In this document: piece after piece, positions 1 through 5,419 of the stretch
Layout of the letters: each line of letters opens with the position of its first letter
Numbering within the stretch: position 1 is the stretch's first letter
Assembly: GCA_937926845.1 (NCBI GenBank)
Contig: CALBBS010000170.1
Location: 1-7,662 of the forward strand
Source: an uncultured Atopobium sp.
GTDB taxonomy: Bacteria; Actinomycetota; Coriobacteriia; Coriobacteriales; Atopobiaceae
Reading direction: 5' to 3'
DNA length: 7,662 nucleotides
Program-made: the position numbers and the translations under genes
The notes under the pieces: generated by a model
Told to the model about the DNA's origin: nothing
The model's database searches: none
What the model saw: the letters and a program-made list of their open reading frames with translations, nothing else

Positions 1-84
1 GAGCGAAATCTTATCAAGTACGGGTTTCTGGCTTGAAGGATATACCTTAGTGAGGTCCTTAACTGCTAAAACGGTGTTACTCAT
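1..84 (-). CDS. Amino-acid ABC transporter ATP-binding protein, N-terminal fragment (cut by window edge)
   Basis: Only the first 28 codons are visible; the gene continues beyond the left edge, and the Walker A motif falls outside. The visible residues (MSNTVLAVKDLTKVYPSSQ, then PVLDKISL) match the first beta strands of GlnQ/HisP-type ATPases, where a 'V.dLtK.Y....VL..iSl' pattern precedes the P-loop. The ATG at 84-82 has an AGAGGAG ribosome binding site about 8 bases upstream. It overlaps the end of the upstream permease by 8 bases (ATGAGTAA), which suggests translational coupling. The protein would power import through the two permeases encoded just upstream. The family assignment rests on the short N-terminal pattern plus strong context; substrate specificity cannot be read. 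Confidence 0.85.
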   Translation of the reverse strand, partial: MSNTVLAVKDLTKVYPSSQKPVLDKISL

Positions 85-754
85 GTGAGGCGCTCCTCTC
101 AAGCCTGCGTGAAAGATACGAAAGCGGGAAGCAGGCAGCAAAATACAGGAAGAAAATAGCTCCATAGATCCAAAGTGCTCCGTCGGTTGGGAACTTGAAG
201 CGATAAAAATCGGTAATCTGACTTCCAACTCTGAGCAGCTCAACTACGCCAATCAAATTACAAAGCGACGTTGTCTTAATCATGCGCGTAATCAGGTTGA
301 TGGCTGGTGGCAAAAGGCGTTTGAAAGCCTGGGGCAGAATGACCTTAAAGAACGTTTGCTGGCGAGAAAGGCCAAGTACAAACGCACCGTCATACTGAGA
401 TGCTGGAATTGACTCTAATGACCCTCGTACCAGGTCTCCAAGCTCAGCTGCTCCCCAGAAGGTAAAGACCACAATTGAAGCTTCAATACCATCAAAGTTG
501 ACATCAAACCATTCAGAAGTACCAAAGAACACTACAAAGAGCAACACCAGCTGAGGCATAACACGAACAATCTCAAGGTAAACACGAAGAATTGCGCGAA
601 CAACCTTGTTGTTGGATGTCATAAAAAGTCCAACGAGAACACCAAGAGGAATAGAAAGCGCCACGGAGATAAGGCCAATATGCACCGTTGTTGCAAGACC
701 TCCAAGAAGGCGCGTTATCACTCCGTCCTGCAGCAAAATGTTATCGACGGGCAT
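77..754 (-). CDS. Polar amino-acid ABC transporter permease (HisM/GlnP family), second permease of the operon
   Basis: Inner-membrane permease of 225 residues, typical for the His/Glu/Gln/Arg/opine family. About five hydrophobic segments are visible (roughly residues 20-45, 65-80, 92-105, 150-172 and 195-215). The cytoplasmic EAA loop that docks the ATPase lies at about 104-142 (ELGDLVRGSLESIPASQYDG, then GLS and VILPQA). The start is placed at the ATG at 754-752 because GGAGAGGAGG lies 8 bases upstream; the frame is also open to a TTG at 802 without such a site. The gene overlaps the preceding permease by 14 bases and the following ATPase by 8, so the three are almost certainly co-translated. 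It probably forms a heterodimer with that permease. No substrate-binding domain is fused, and the transported amino acid is unknown. Confidence 0.93.
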   Translation of the reverse strand: MPVDNILLQDGVITRLLGGLATTVHIGLISVALSIPLGVLVGLFMTSNNKVVRAILRVYLEIVRVMPQLVLLFVVFFGTSEWFDVNFDGIEASIVVFTFWGAAELGDLVRGSLESIPASQYDGAFVLGLSRQQTFFKVILPQAFKRLLPPAINLITRMIKTTSLCNLIGVVELLRVGSQITDFYRFKFPTDGALWIYGAIFFLYFAACFPLSYLSRRLERSASHE

Positions 755-1394
755 AGTCAAGCCTCCTCTCCAGCCAGCTGCCAAGCAAAGAAATAGGAAC
801 AAGGATAATCACATAGGCAACTACCAGCATAAAGAGCGCTTCTGTAGTGTCATACTGCATGCCAATAATGTCCTTGGTTACATACATCAAATCTGCCAAG
901 GCAATGCCGGAAACAACGGAAGATTCCTTAATCAAGAAAATGACGTTAGCAACAAGGCCTGGAATTGCTACAGAAAGTGCCTGTGGAAGAATTACATGCT
1001 GGAGCGCTTGAATCTTTGAGAGGCCCAAAACCTGTGCAGATTCAAACTGAATAGCTGCAACTGATTCAAAGCCTGCGCGAAACACCTCTGCCATATAGGA
1101 GCCACCAAGAAACGTTAAACCCACAACAGCAGCTACCTCTGCATCCATTTTGAGACCAACTTTAGTCAGGCCAAAGTAGATAAGAAACAGCTGAATAAGC
1201 AGGGGTGTTCCTCTGGAAAGCTCAACATAAACAGCATTAAGCTGACTTAAAACAGGAATTTTTGTCAGCGAAATCTGAGCACTTATCAAACCAACGATAA
1301 GCGAGAAGAGAACTCCAAAGAAAGAGATAGTAAGCGTTATTTTTGCAGCTTCTGCATACAGTGGGAGGTGTTCCCCTATGAAGCTCCAGTCCAT
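741..1394 (-). CDS. Polar amino-acid ABC transporter permease (HisM/GlnP family), first gene of the operon
   Basis: Inner-membrane permease of 217 residues. The RGTPLLIQLFLIYFGL stretch at 61-76 is a hallmark of polar amino-acid permeases. The EAA loop lies at about 103-138 (EVFRAGFESV, then QVLGLSKIQALQHVILPQA). Hydrophobic segments lie at roughly 17-40, 64-77, 87-100, 144-165 and 187-205. I chose the ATG at 1394-1392, where GAGAGGA sits about 9 bases upstream; a TTG at 1433 in the same frame would add 13 residues but lacks a good site. It is the first gene of the importer operon, and its stop lies inside the start region of the next permease. A promoter candidate with an inverted repeat lies about 190 bases upstream. 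No gene for the solute-binding component precedes it, so the binding protein must lie past the left edge or elsewhere. Confidence 0.93.
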   Translation of the reverse strand: MDWSFIGEHLPLYAEAAKITLTISFFGVLFSLIVGLISAQISLTKIPVLSQLNAVYVELSRGTPLLIQLFLIYFGLTKVGLKMDAEVAAVVGLTFLGGSYMAEVFRAGFESVAAIQFESAQVLGLSKIQALQHVILPQALSVAIPGLVANVIFLIKESSVVSGIALADLMYVTKDIIGMQYDTTEALFMLVVAYVIILVPISLLGSWLERRLDYARR

Positions 1395-1425
1395 GCGAAT
1401 AAATCCTCTCGGGATGTGCGAATAC

Positions 1426-1539
1426 TCACACAAGAGTTACAAATAGCTTTACGCCCGAGTCTGTACCAGGAAAATTTTGCTCAGCGACAATTACACCCTG
1501 GTCGTATGTGACCCGGGCACCAGACACATCGCGGTGCAT
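1426..1539 (-). CDS. Doubtful 37-codon ORF in the leader of the ABC operon
   Basis: An ATG at 1539-1537 opens a 37-codon frame ending in TGA at 1428-1426, 31 bases before the permease start. It begins MHRDVSGARVTYDQGV. Its codons look protein-like, with many Gly, Val and Asp residues and no rare-codon runs. No ribosome binding site precedes the ATG. I do not recognise the peptide. It could be a leader peptide, a gene remnant, or chance reading of an untranslated leader. It lies between the candidate promoter and the permease, so it would be on the same transcript. Confidence 0.15.
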   Translation of the reverse strand: MHRDVSGARVTYDQGVIVAEQNFPGTDSGVKLFVTLV

Positions 1540-1581
1540 GCACAAAGTGCAGTGTATGTCGTAGCCATAATTCGCATGCGT

Positions 1582-1612
1582 ATAATCCTAGTCGCAACTA
1601 GGATATTGTCAA
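1582..1612 (-). promoter_or_regulatory. Candidate promoter of the amino-acid ABC importer operon
   Basis: On the minus strand a perfect -35 hexamer TTGACA (1612-1607) is followed after 19 bases by GATTAT (1587-1582), a 4-of-6 match to TATAAT. An alternative -10, TAGGAT, would give a 16-bp spacer. The -35 box lies within the last codons of the DNA glycosylase gene (GAG TTG ACA ATA TCC TAG). The start site would fall near 1575, giving an untranslated leader of roughly 180 bases. The -35 match is certain; promoter activity is inferred. Confidence 0.5.
1585..1604. promoter_or_regulatory. Perfect 8-4-8 inverted repeat between -35 and -10, likely operator
   Basis: The arms ATCCTAGT and ACTAGGAT are exactly complementary around a TGCG centre on the minus strand. 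The repeat starts 2 bases after TTGACA and runs into the proposed -10, so a protein bound here would control the ABC importer promoter. It also overlaps the stop codon of the glycosylase gene. No T-run follows on either strand, so it is a poor intrinsic terminator. An operator is favoured; the regulator is unknown and not encoded in the window. Confidence 0.5.
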
Positions 1613-2155
1613 CTCACAATTGGTAAATTTTTTGATAATGGAAAATTCCTCCACCAAATCCTCAACTGACATACGTGCGTTAGCGGGACTTGTAGAGGGC
1701 AGTTGACGTGCAGAAATACCAGTTTGTTGCTCAGTGTAGCGCTTATAAAATTTTATTGCCGTCCCACCAAGTGTAAAAATGGTGCAGATTGATGAATCTT
1801 GAATAAGAGCGCCAATGTTGTGTGGAACTGGATTTGCAATAGAAGCGTCGCTTGCGCCCTTAATGTCACAAGCCTTAAGAACATCACAAAGAGCAAGATG
1901 ACGTCTTTTACAGAAGTCAATCTTTTCAGGTATGGACTTGAGGGGTTTCTCGCCATATAACGCGGCAACTACGCGCCAGAATCTATTCTGAGGATTGCCA
2001 AAGTAAAAGCCAATTTCTCGAGACTTGGGACTAGGCATGGATCCCAAGAGCAGCACGCGAGGGTCCGGGAAAATAATGGGATCAAGCGTGTTCTCTACAT
2101 GCGTAAGCGCAGTTTTGGCAGCATCGCCGGCGGGCCGTGGCATCTTCACAGCCAC
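1598..2155 (-). CDS. Hypoxanthine/uracil-DNA glycosylase, HDG type (UDG superfamily family 6)
   Basis: Base-excision repair enzyme of 185 residues, expected to remove deaminated bases (hypoxanthine, possibly uracil) from DNA in the cytoplasm. UDG-superfamily motif 1 appears as LLLGSMPSPKS (35-45). FYFGNPQNRFW (50-60) carries the Asn-containing stretch conserved in this family, and the C-terminal motif reads LPSTSPANAR (152-161). These three together fit the DNA-deoxyinosine glycosylase family. The GTG start at 2155-2153 lies 2 bases after the upstream stop, with AAGG about 9 bases ahead; an ATG at 2143 would shorten it by 4 residues. The first ~18 residues precede the conserved core and look dispensable. 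It is the last gene of a three-gene unit, and its end carries the -35 box of the ABC operon. Exact base specificity cannot be told from sequence. Confidence 0.88.
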   Translation of the reverse strand: MAVKMPRPAGDAAKTALTHVENTLDPIIFPDPRVLLLGSMPSPKSREIGFYFGNPQNRFWRVVAALYGEKPLKSIPEKIDFCKRRHLALCDVLKACDIKGASDASIANPVPHNIGALIQDSSICTIFTLGGTAIKFYKRYTEQQTGISARQLPSTSPANARMSVEDLVEEFSIIKKFTNCELTIS

Positions 2156-2157
2156 GA

Positions 2158-2937
2158 TTACTCGCCTTCTTGCAGCGGCTCAACAAACTCCTGCAAATCA
2201 TCAAGGCGCAGTACAGTTACTTGGCCATAGCCGGCTCCACCTGTAGTGCCTGTGTCAATTCCCCACTTATCGCCATCTGACTGCACCCATTGCGCAAGGC
2301 CATCAGGAGTGGTGGCACTGCGATTCAAGTTTTTTGCACCAAAACTTGCTAACAGTGGCGTGGGCGTATGCCCACAAATAACAATGGGATATGCTACTTC
2401 TGACGTGCGGAAATCCGTAGGATATTGCCAAAACTCTTCACGAATCCACAAAAGATCATTTTCAGACTGCTTGCTTAAATACTGCTCCAAAGAAGCCTTA
2501 TCCCAGGCAGTTGGCAAGGGAACGCCATTAGACTTTATGCCCGCATGTACCAGAACAAAATCTCTGCCTTGGACCTCAACGGTGGCGTACAAAGGAAGTG
2601 CCTGCAGCCAGTCAATCAGCTCACTATATTCTTCTTCAGAAAGCGTCTTGAGCTCAGCAAGCGTTGCCTCTCCCCCGTTAATCTGCCACATAAACTGGGC
2701 TTCAATATCGGCTTCTGGGTCCAACGCTTGCAGCGCAAGCTGCTCATGATTGCCCATTAAAACCGTACAGTTAGGAAGCTCGCGAATTGTCTTTATAGTG
2801 GCAAGCGAGCTAGGCCCGCGGTCAATCATGTCACCAAGACAATAGAACACGTCTGACTCGGTTGGATTAATACGCTCTAGAGCACGCCTGAGCGGCTCCA
2901 CATGACCGTGAATATCAGAAAAAACGTACGTTGCCAC
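2158..2937 (-). CDS. PPP-family metallophosphoesterase (PrpA/ApaH-like serine/threonine phosphatase)
   Basis: Cytoplasmic dinuclear-metal phosphoesterase of 259 residues. The full PPP signature is present: SDIHGH (7-12; D8, H10), GDMIDRG (35-41; D36, D39, R40), GNHE (62-65; N63, H64), VHAGI (130-134; H131) and ICGHTPT (187-193; H190). The C-terminal WGIDTGTTGGAG stretch is typical of bacterial PrpA-like and symmetrical ApaH-like members. The substrate could be phosphoproteins or dinucleoside polyphosphates; sequence does not decide. The GTG start at 2937-2935 puts the DIHGH motif at residue 8, the normal place, so no longer N-terminus is needed. An AGG lies 7 bases upstream, inside the end of the phospholipase-like gene. 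It sits 6 bases after that gene and 2 before the glycosylase gene. Confidence 0.93.
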   Translation of the reverse strand: MATYVFSDIHGHVEPLRRALERINPTESDVFYCLGDMIDRGPSSLATIKTIRELPNCTVLMGNHEQLALQALDPEADIEAQFMWQINGGEATLAELKTLSEEEYSELIDWLQALPLYATVEVQGRDFVLVHAGIKSNGVPLPTAWDKASLEQYLSKQSENDLLWIREEFWQYPTDFRTSEVAYPIVICGHTPTPLLASFGAKNLNRSATTPDGLAQWVQSDGDKWGIDTGTTGGAGYGQVTVLRLDDLQEFVEPLQEGE

Positions 2938-2943
2938 AAAAAC

Positions 2944-3906
2944 CTATTCTGTCGAACCTTCATCTGCAAGCGTCTGACCATCAAAGTTCAGATTTTGCGT
3001 AAGCTCTTTTGCAGTATCAAGATTAAAGTCTGGCGAGAAGAAAACGTCAAGTGCATACGGCACATTTGCCAGCGCATGGTCATACAAATCCCAGAAGCTC
3101 TCTTTGCGCACCTCTCCCGTAAAAGGATCAGTCCACTCATTTCCTGCTCTGTTATCAAAGTCAGAATCGGAGGATTCCCTTGCCCCGTGAGAGAGCGCCT
3201 CAATCAAAGAGAACCTATTTGTACCAAAGGTGCGTTCAAGATGACCAAGGAGCTTTCTCTTCTTACCTGTTGGCGAATATGCTAGATGTTGGATAATCCT
3301 AAAATCAACAGCAGCTGACGAGAAAATCCTGGTATCGGTAGGTTTTTCATACGTCCATAGCAACGCAAAGAAAAACACTCTATCCAAAACGTAAAGTGTA
3401 TGCAGGGATGCCTTCAAAACCTCGCTATAAGGCCTATAGGTAGCTACCGTTTTACCAAGATGGGCGTAAAGAATTGCCTCATCAAGGTCCTTCTCGATTT
3501 CTGCATGTACTTGATTTTTAGCAGATTCATCCAAGCCCTCAACACCTTGAGAGATAAGCATATTCTGCCAATAATAAACAAAAGGATGAGCAGTGGAATC
3601 AAGCATATAGTGGCAGAGAAATCCCGCAATATAGGCGCGAGCAACCGCAACGTCTTTGAGTGGCAGAGGTGCAATTGCGTCTCGCATAGAAAGAAGGAGT
3701 TCAGGCGTTTTTTCTTTATGCATAATCGACGCATATTTAGCGTAGCGATGCAGTAGCGGATCTGCTGCTAAATAAAACAGCGGATCTGGACCTTGGTTAC
3801 CCAACAGAAAAGCTTCTCGCTCTTCCATCGTAGAGAAACCAAGTTTGCCTGCAGCTATATCAAAGGCATCCTTGCCAAAGAAGTCATGAGTCAAAATTGC
3901 GGGCAT
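2944..3906 (-). CDS. Zinc-dependent phospholipase C-like protein, no signal peptide
   Basis: Protein of 320 residues related to the zinc-dependent phospholipase C/S1-P1 nuclease fold. Candidate metal ligands are H7-D8 (THDFFG), D41 in GNQGPD, H63, H99, D103 and H107 in CHYMLDSTAHPF, and H134 with E138. The H99/D103 and H134/E138 spacings match the H118/D122 and H142/E146 ligand pairs of Bacillus cereus phospholipase C. Unlike that secreted enzyme it has no signal peptide, and H7 is close to the N-terminus. I chose the ATG at 3906-3904 because AAAGGA lies 6 bases upstream; an ATG at 3912 and a TTG at 3948 fit worse. The C-terminal ~130 residues show no motif I recognise. It heads the unit with the phosphoesterase and glycosylase. 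Lipid hydrolysis is inferred from the family and could be wrong for this cytosolic branch. Confidence 0.83.
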   Translation of the reverse strand: MPAILTHDFFGKDAFDIAAGKLGFSTMEEREAFLLGNQGPDPLFYLAADPLLHRYAKYASIMHKEKTPELLLSMRDAIAPLPLKDVAVARAYIAGFLCHYMLDSTAHPFVYYWQNMLISQGVEGLDESAKNQVHAEIEKDLDEAILYAHLGKTVATYRPYSEVLKASLHTLYVLDRVFFFALLWTYEKPTDTRIFSSAAVDFRIIQHLAYSPTGKKRKLLGHLERTFGTNRFSLIEALSHGARESSDSDFDNRAGNEWTDPFTGEVRKESFWDLYDHALANVPYALDVFFSPDFNLDTAKELTQNLNFDGQTLADEGSTE

Positions 3907-4052
3907 GTCCATTCCTTTCAGATTGCTACAAACCATTTTACCCAGCAATGGCTCAGTGCGTTAGAGAGAATATAAGACAGCATGTAGTCACTTTTGTGAA
4001 CAAGTTGCCTCTAAGCTCTCTTCAGCTACCGTCTGCCGATTAATAAGCCTTA

Positions 4053-4102
4053 CCCCCTGTAGTAATACTTAAATATTTGATATCTTTAAACATACTTGGG
4101 GG
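4053..4102 (+). repeat. Nested imperfect hairpin closed by CCCCC/GGGGG
   Basis: CCCCC (4053-4057) can pair with GGGGG (4098-4102). Inside, AGTA pairs with TACT, TAAA with TTTA and TAT with ATA around a TTG loop, separated by small internal loops. The interior is AT-rich, so without the G/C clamp it would be weak. It may be a structured part of the leader RNA or a protein-binding site in DNA. No T-run follows on the plus strand, so it does not look like a terminator. Confidence 0.35.
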
Positions 4103-4124
4103 AGATATTTTCTGTCTGAGCCAT

Positions 4125-4151
4125 CTAGCTTGTATTGCGACTACAAGCTGG
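4125..4151 (+). repeat. Strong hairpin, AGCTTGTA / TACAAGCT
   Basis: The arms AGCTTGTA (4127-4134) and TACAAGCT (4142-4149) are perfectly complementary around a 7-base loop, TTGCGAC. In RNA the stem extends by a U-G and a C-G pair to 10 base pairs. It is not followed by a T-run on either strand, so it is better read as leader structure or an operator than as a terminator. It lies about 90 bases before the small ORF that precedes the ADP-ribosylglycohydrolase gene. Confidence 0.5.
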
Positions 4152-4155
4152 GAAA

Positions 4156-4186
4156 GTAAGGATCTAAGGAGTGAGGCATTCCTTAC
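4156..4186 (+). repeat. Hairpin with two alternative 5' arms competing for one 3' arm
   Basis: GTAAGGA (4156-4162) is complementary to TCCTTAC (4180-4186). A second copy, TAAGGA (4165-4170), can pair with TCCTTA in the same 3' arm, giving a shorter stem with a 9-base loop. The two pairings exclude each other. Such alternatives are common in switching leader RNAs, but short purine-rich repeats also arise by chance. Confidence 0.4.
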
Positions 4187-4229
4187 GGCACAGTAAAGAA
4201 AAACCTGCAAAGACAGAGAATATCTAATT

Positions 4230-4237
4230 GAGGGGAG
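4230..4237 (+). promoter_or_regulatory. Strong ribosome binding site of the small leader ORF
   Basis: GAGGGGAG lies 5 bases before the ATG at 4243. It is the best ribosome binding site between 3960 and the ADP-ribosylglycohydrolase start. The larger gene has only weak purine-rich sequence ahead of its own start, so ribosomes probably load here first. Confidence 0.6.
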
Positions 4238-4242
4238 CAATC

Positions 4243-4338
4243 ATGGCATGCTGCTATGAGAAGCTTATCTCTGCAGGTAACAAGAGTCTCTGCAGAGTCA
4301 AAACATCACGTTCTTCTGACATAAAGAAGCGTGAGTAA
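4243..4338 (+). CDS. Small 31-codon ORF, putative leader peptide upstream of the ADP-ribosylglycohydrolase gene
   Basis: The ORF starts MACCYEKLISAG and ends in a basic stretch, IKKRE, followed by TAA at 4336-4338. Three of its 31 residues are Cys, including a tandem pair at codons 3-4. It has a strong ribosome binding site, and its stop ends one base before the ATG of the next gene; it overlaps that gene's alternative GTG start by 8 bases. This arrangement fits translational coupling or a leader peptide whose translation senses something. The RNA around it can fold several ways: ACCTGCA at 4203-4209 pairs with TGCAGGT at 4272-4278, and CTCTGCAGAG at 4288-4297 is self-complementary. I recognise no homologue and cannot exclude chance; the binding site and placement are the main support. 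Confidence 0.45.
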   Translation: MACCYEKLISAGNKSLCRVKTSRSSDIKKRE

Positions 4339-4339
4339 C

Positions 4340-5374
4340 ATGAATACGGCAAGAAAAATCAAACTCTATAGGATGCTTACGGCCCTTGCCTATGGCGACG
4401 CCTATGGCATGCCAACAGAGATGATGTCACCACACCAAATTGATTTTGCATTTCCTGATGGAGTTCAAAGTCTTTCAAGTCCACCTAAAAATGACTTTTT
4501 TGGAAGACCTTTTACCGCGGGTCAAACTACAGATGACACCGCAAACGCAATCATTTTGACTAAAAACATCATTGATAACCAGGGAGTTTTTAACCAATCC
4601 CGCTACTTTGATGCACTAGAAAAGTATGTGGCAACAGAGCCAAACGCCGCCCAGGTAGTTGGCCCTTCTACAAGAGCTGCGTTAGCTAATCGACTTTCTG
4701 GCCACTCGCTTAAAACGTGTGGTCGCCTTGGAACCACTAACGGATGCGCCATGAAATGCGCGCCGCTGGCTTCAATTGTGAGCTGGAAAGACAAACATGC
4801 GCTCATTAACAGTGTTACTGAACTTGCGCTTCCCACGCACGGAACCAATGTAGCTATCATGGGTGCAGCAATGATTGTGGCCGCCATAAGCAGAGGTCTT
4901 TCTGAGAACTCGTTTACGGTTGAGGACGCTCTTGAAACTGCTTTAAGTTACGGACACCGAGCTCTCTACACAAAAATTGGTACGCAAATGCCTATGCCTA
5001 GCATGTATCAAAAGTGCATCATGGCATTAGAATTCTGCGAGGGCGCCAAAAACCTTGAGGCTCCCCTAGCAGCATCAAGAGACATCTACGACTACTGTGG
5101 CTGTGGTTACGAAACCATAGAGACCATCCCTGCAGTTCTTGCAGTGGTAAAGCTCTCACAAGGAAAAGTCTCTAAAGCAGCGAGAATAGCTGCAGAGATG
5201 GGTGGAGATACAGACACCATTGGATCCATTGCCTGCGCTATTTGTTCTCAGATTCATTATGACGTTTTGCCTGATGAAGTACGTCTGCTTGAGCGCGTCA
5301 ATGGATACCAGTTTGAAAAACTTGCAAACGATTTGGAAAACGCCACTTCCCTACCGTATGATGTTGCTATCTAG
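4340..5374 (+). CDS. ADP-ribosylglycohydrolase family protein (DraG/ARH fold)
   Basis: Cytoplasmic all-alpha hydrolase of 344 residues from the ATG at 4340; a GTG at 4331 in frame would add 3. Both metal-binding signatures of the family are intact: TTDDT at 63-67 and GGDTDTIGSIA at 288-298. GDAYGMPTE (19-27), NGCAMKCAPLA (134-144) and THGTN (166-170) are also conserved family blocks. Length suits the family (about 300-350). Known members cleave ADP-ribose from proteins, nucleic acids or small molecules, and the family also contains members of unknown substrate. The next gene is adenosine deaminase, 45 bases downstream with no clear terminator between, suggesting a role in nucleoside or ADP-ribose salvage rather than nitrogenase control (inference). 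Neither start has a good ribosome binding site, so expression may depend on the small ORF just upstream. Confidence 0.9.
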   Translation: MNTARKIKLYRMLTALAYGDAYGMPTEMMSPHQIDFAFPDGVQSLSSPPKNDFFGRPFTAGQTTDDTANAIILTKNIIDNQGVFNQSRYFDALEKYVATEPNAAQVVGPSTRAALANRLSGHSLKTCGRLGTTNGCAMKCAPLASIVSWKDKHALINSVTELALPTHGTNVAIMGAAMIVAAISRGLSENSFTVEDALETALSYGHRALYTKIGTQMPMPSMYQKCIMALEFCEGAKNLEAPLAASRDIYDYCGCGYETIETIPAVLAVVKLSQGKVSKAARIAAEMGGDTDTIGSIACAICSQIHYDVLPDEVRLLERVNGYQFEKLANDLENATSLPYDVAI

Positions 5375-5419
5375 TTTGCGCTCTTTGCGCCATAGTATAC
5401 GTTTCTTGTAGGAGGCGCC

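Larger units (their letters stand above)
3907..4242. promoter_or_regulatory. Divergent intergenic region between the phospholipase-like operon and the ADP-ribosylglycohydrolase operon
   Basis: About 336 bases without a convincing long gene, holding the promoters of two divergent units. On the minus strand TATATT (3974-3969) could be a -10 for the phospholipase-like gene, but the only -35-like TTGTTC (4003-3998) is 23 bases away. A small TCAC-AAAA-GTGA repeat overlaps that spot. On the plus strand TTGATA (4077-4082) and TATTTT (4106-4111) are also too far apart. So I cannot fix either promoter. From 4053 rightwards the plus strand is rich in inverted repeats, listed separately, leading to a small ORF at 4243. 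Confidence 0.6.

Noticed and set aside
755..802. Longer second permease starting at TTG 802
   Set aside because: The ATG at 754 has an excellent GGAGAGGAGG site and the usual N-terminal length; the extension only re-reads the preceding gene's end.
606..1019. 137-codon plus-strand frame across the two permease genes
   Set aside because: It is the opposite strand of two clearly recognisable, overlapping permeases and shows no protein features of its own.
1395..1433. Longer permease starting at TTG 1433
   Set aside because: The ATG at 1394 has GAGAGGA at good spacing and begins where homologous permeases begin; the extra 13 residues are not membrane-like.
1585..1604. Intrinsic terminator after the DNA glycosylase gene
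   Set aside because: The stem is good, but no T-run follows on either strand, and the position between -35 and -10 fits an operator better.
4040..4240. 66-codon minus-strand frame in the divergent intergenic region
   Set aside because: It starts at TTG without a ribosome binding site, shows no recognisable motif and lies antisense to the inverted-repeat-rich leader; its composition looks non-coding.
4053..4240. Known riboswitch (purine, T-box, SAM, cobalamin, Mn) upstream of the ADP-ribosylglycohydrolase operon
   Set aside because: I could not find the conserved core sequence of any of these classes, such as the T-box AGGGTGGNACCGCG; a covariance-model search would be needed.
4603..4887. 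94-codon minus-strand frame inside the ADP-ribosylglycohydrolase gene
   Set aside because: It is antisense to conserved family motifs and carries no start signal.
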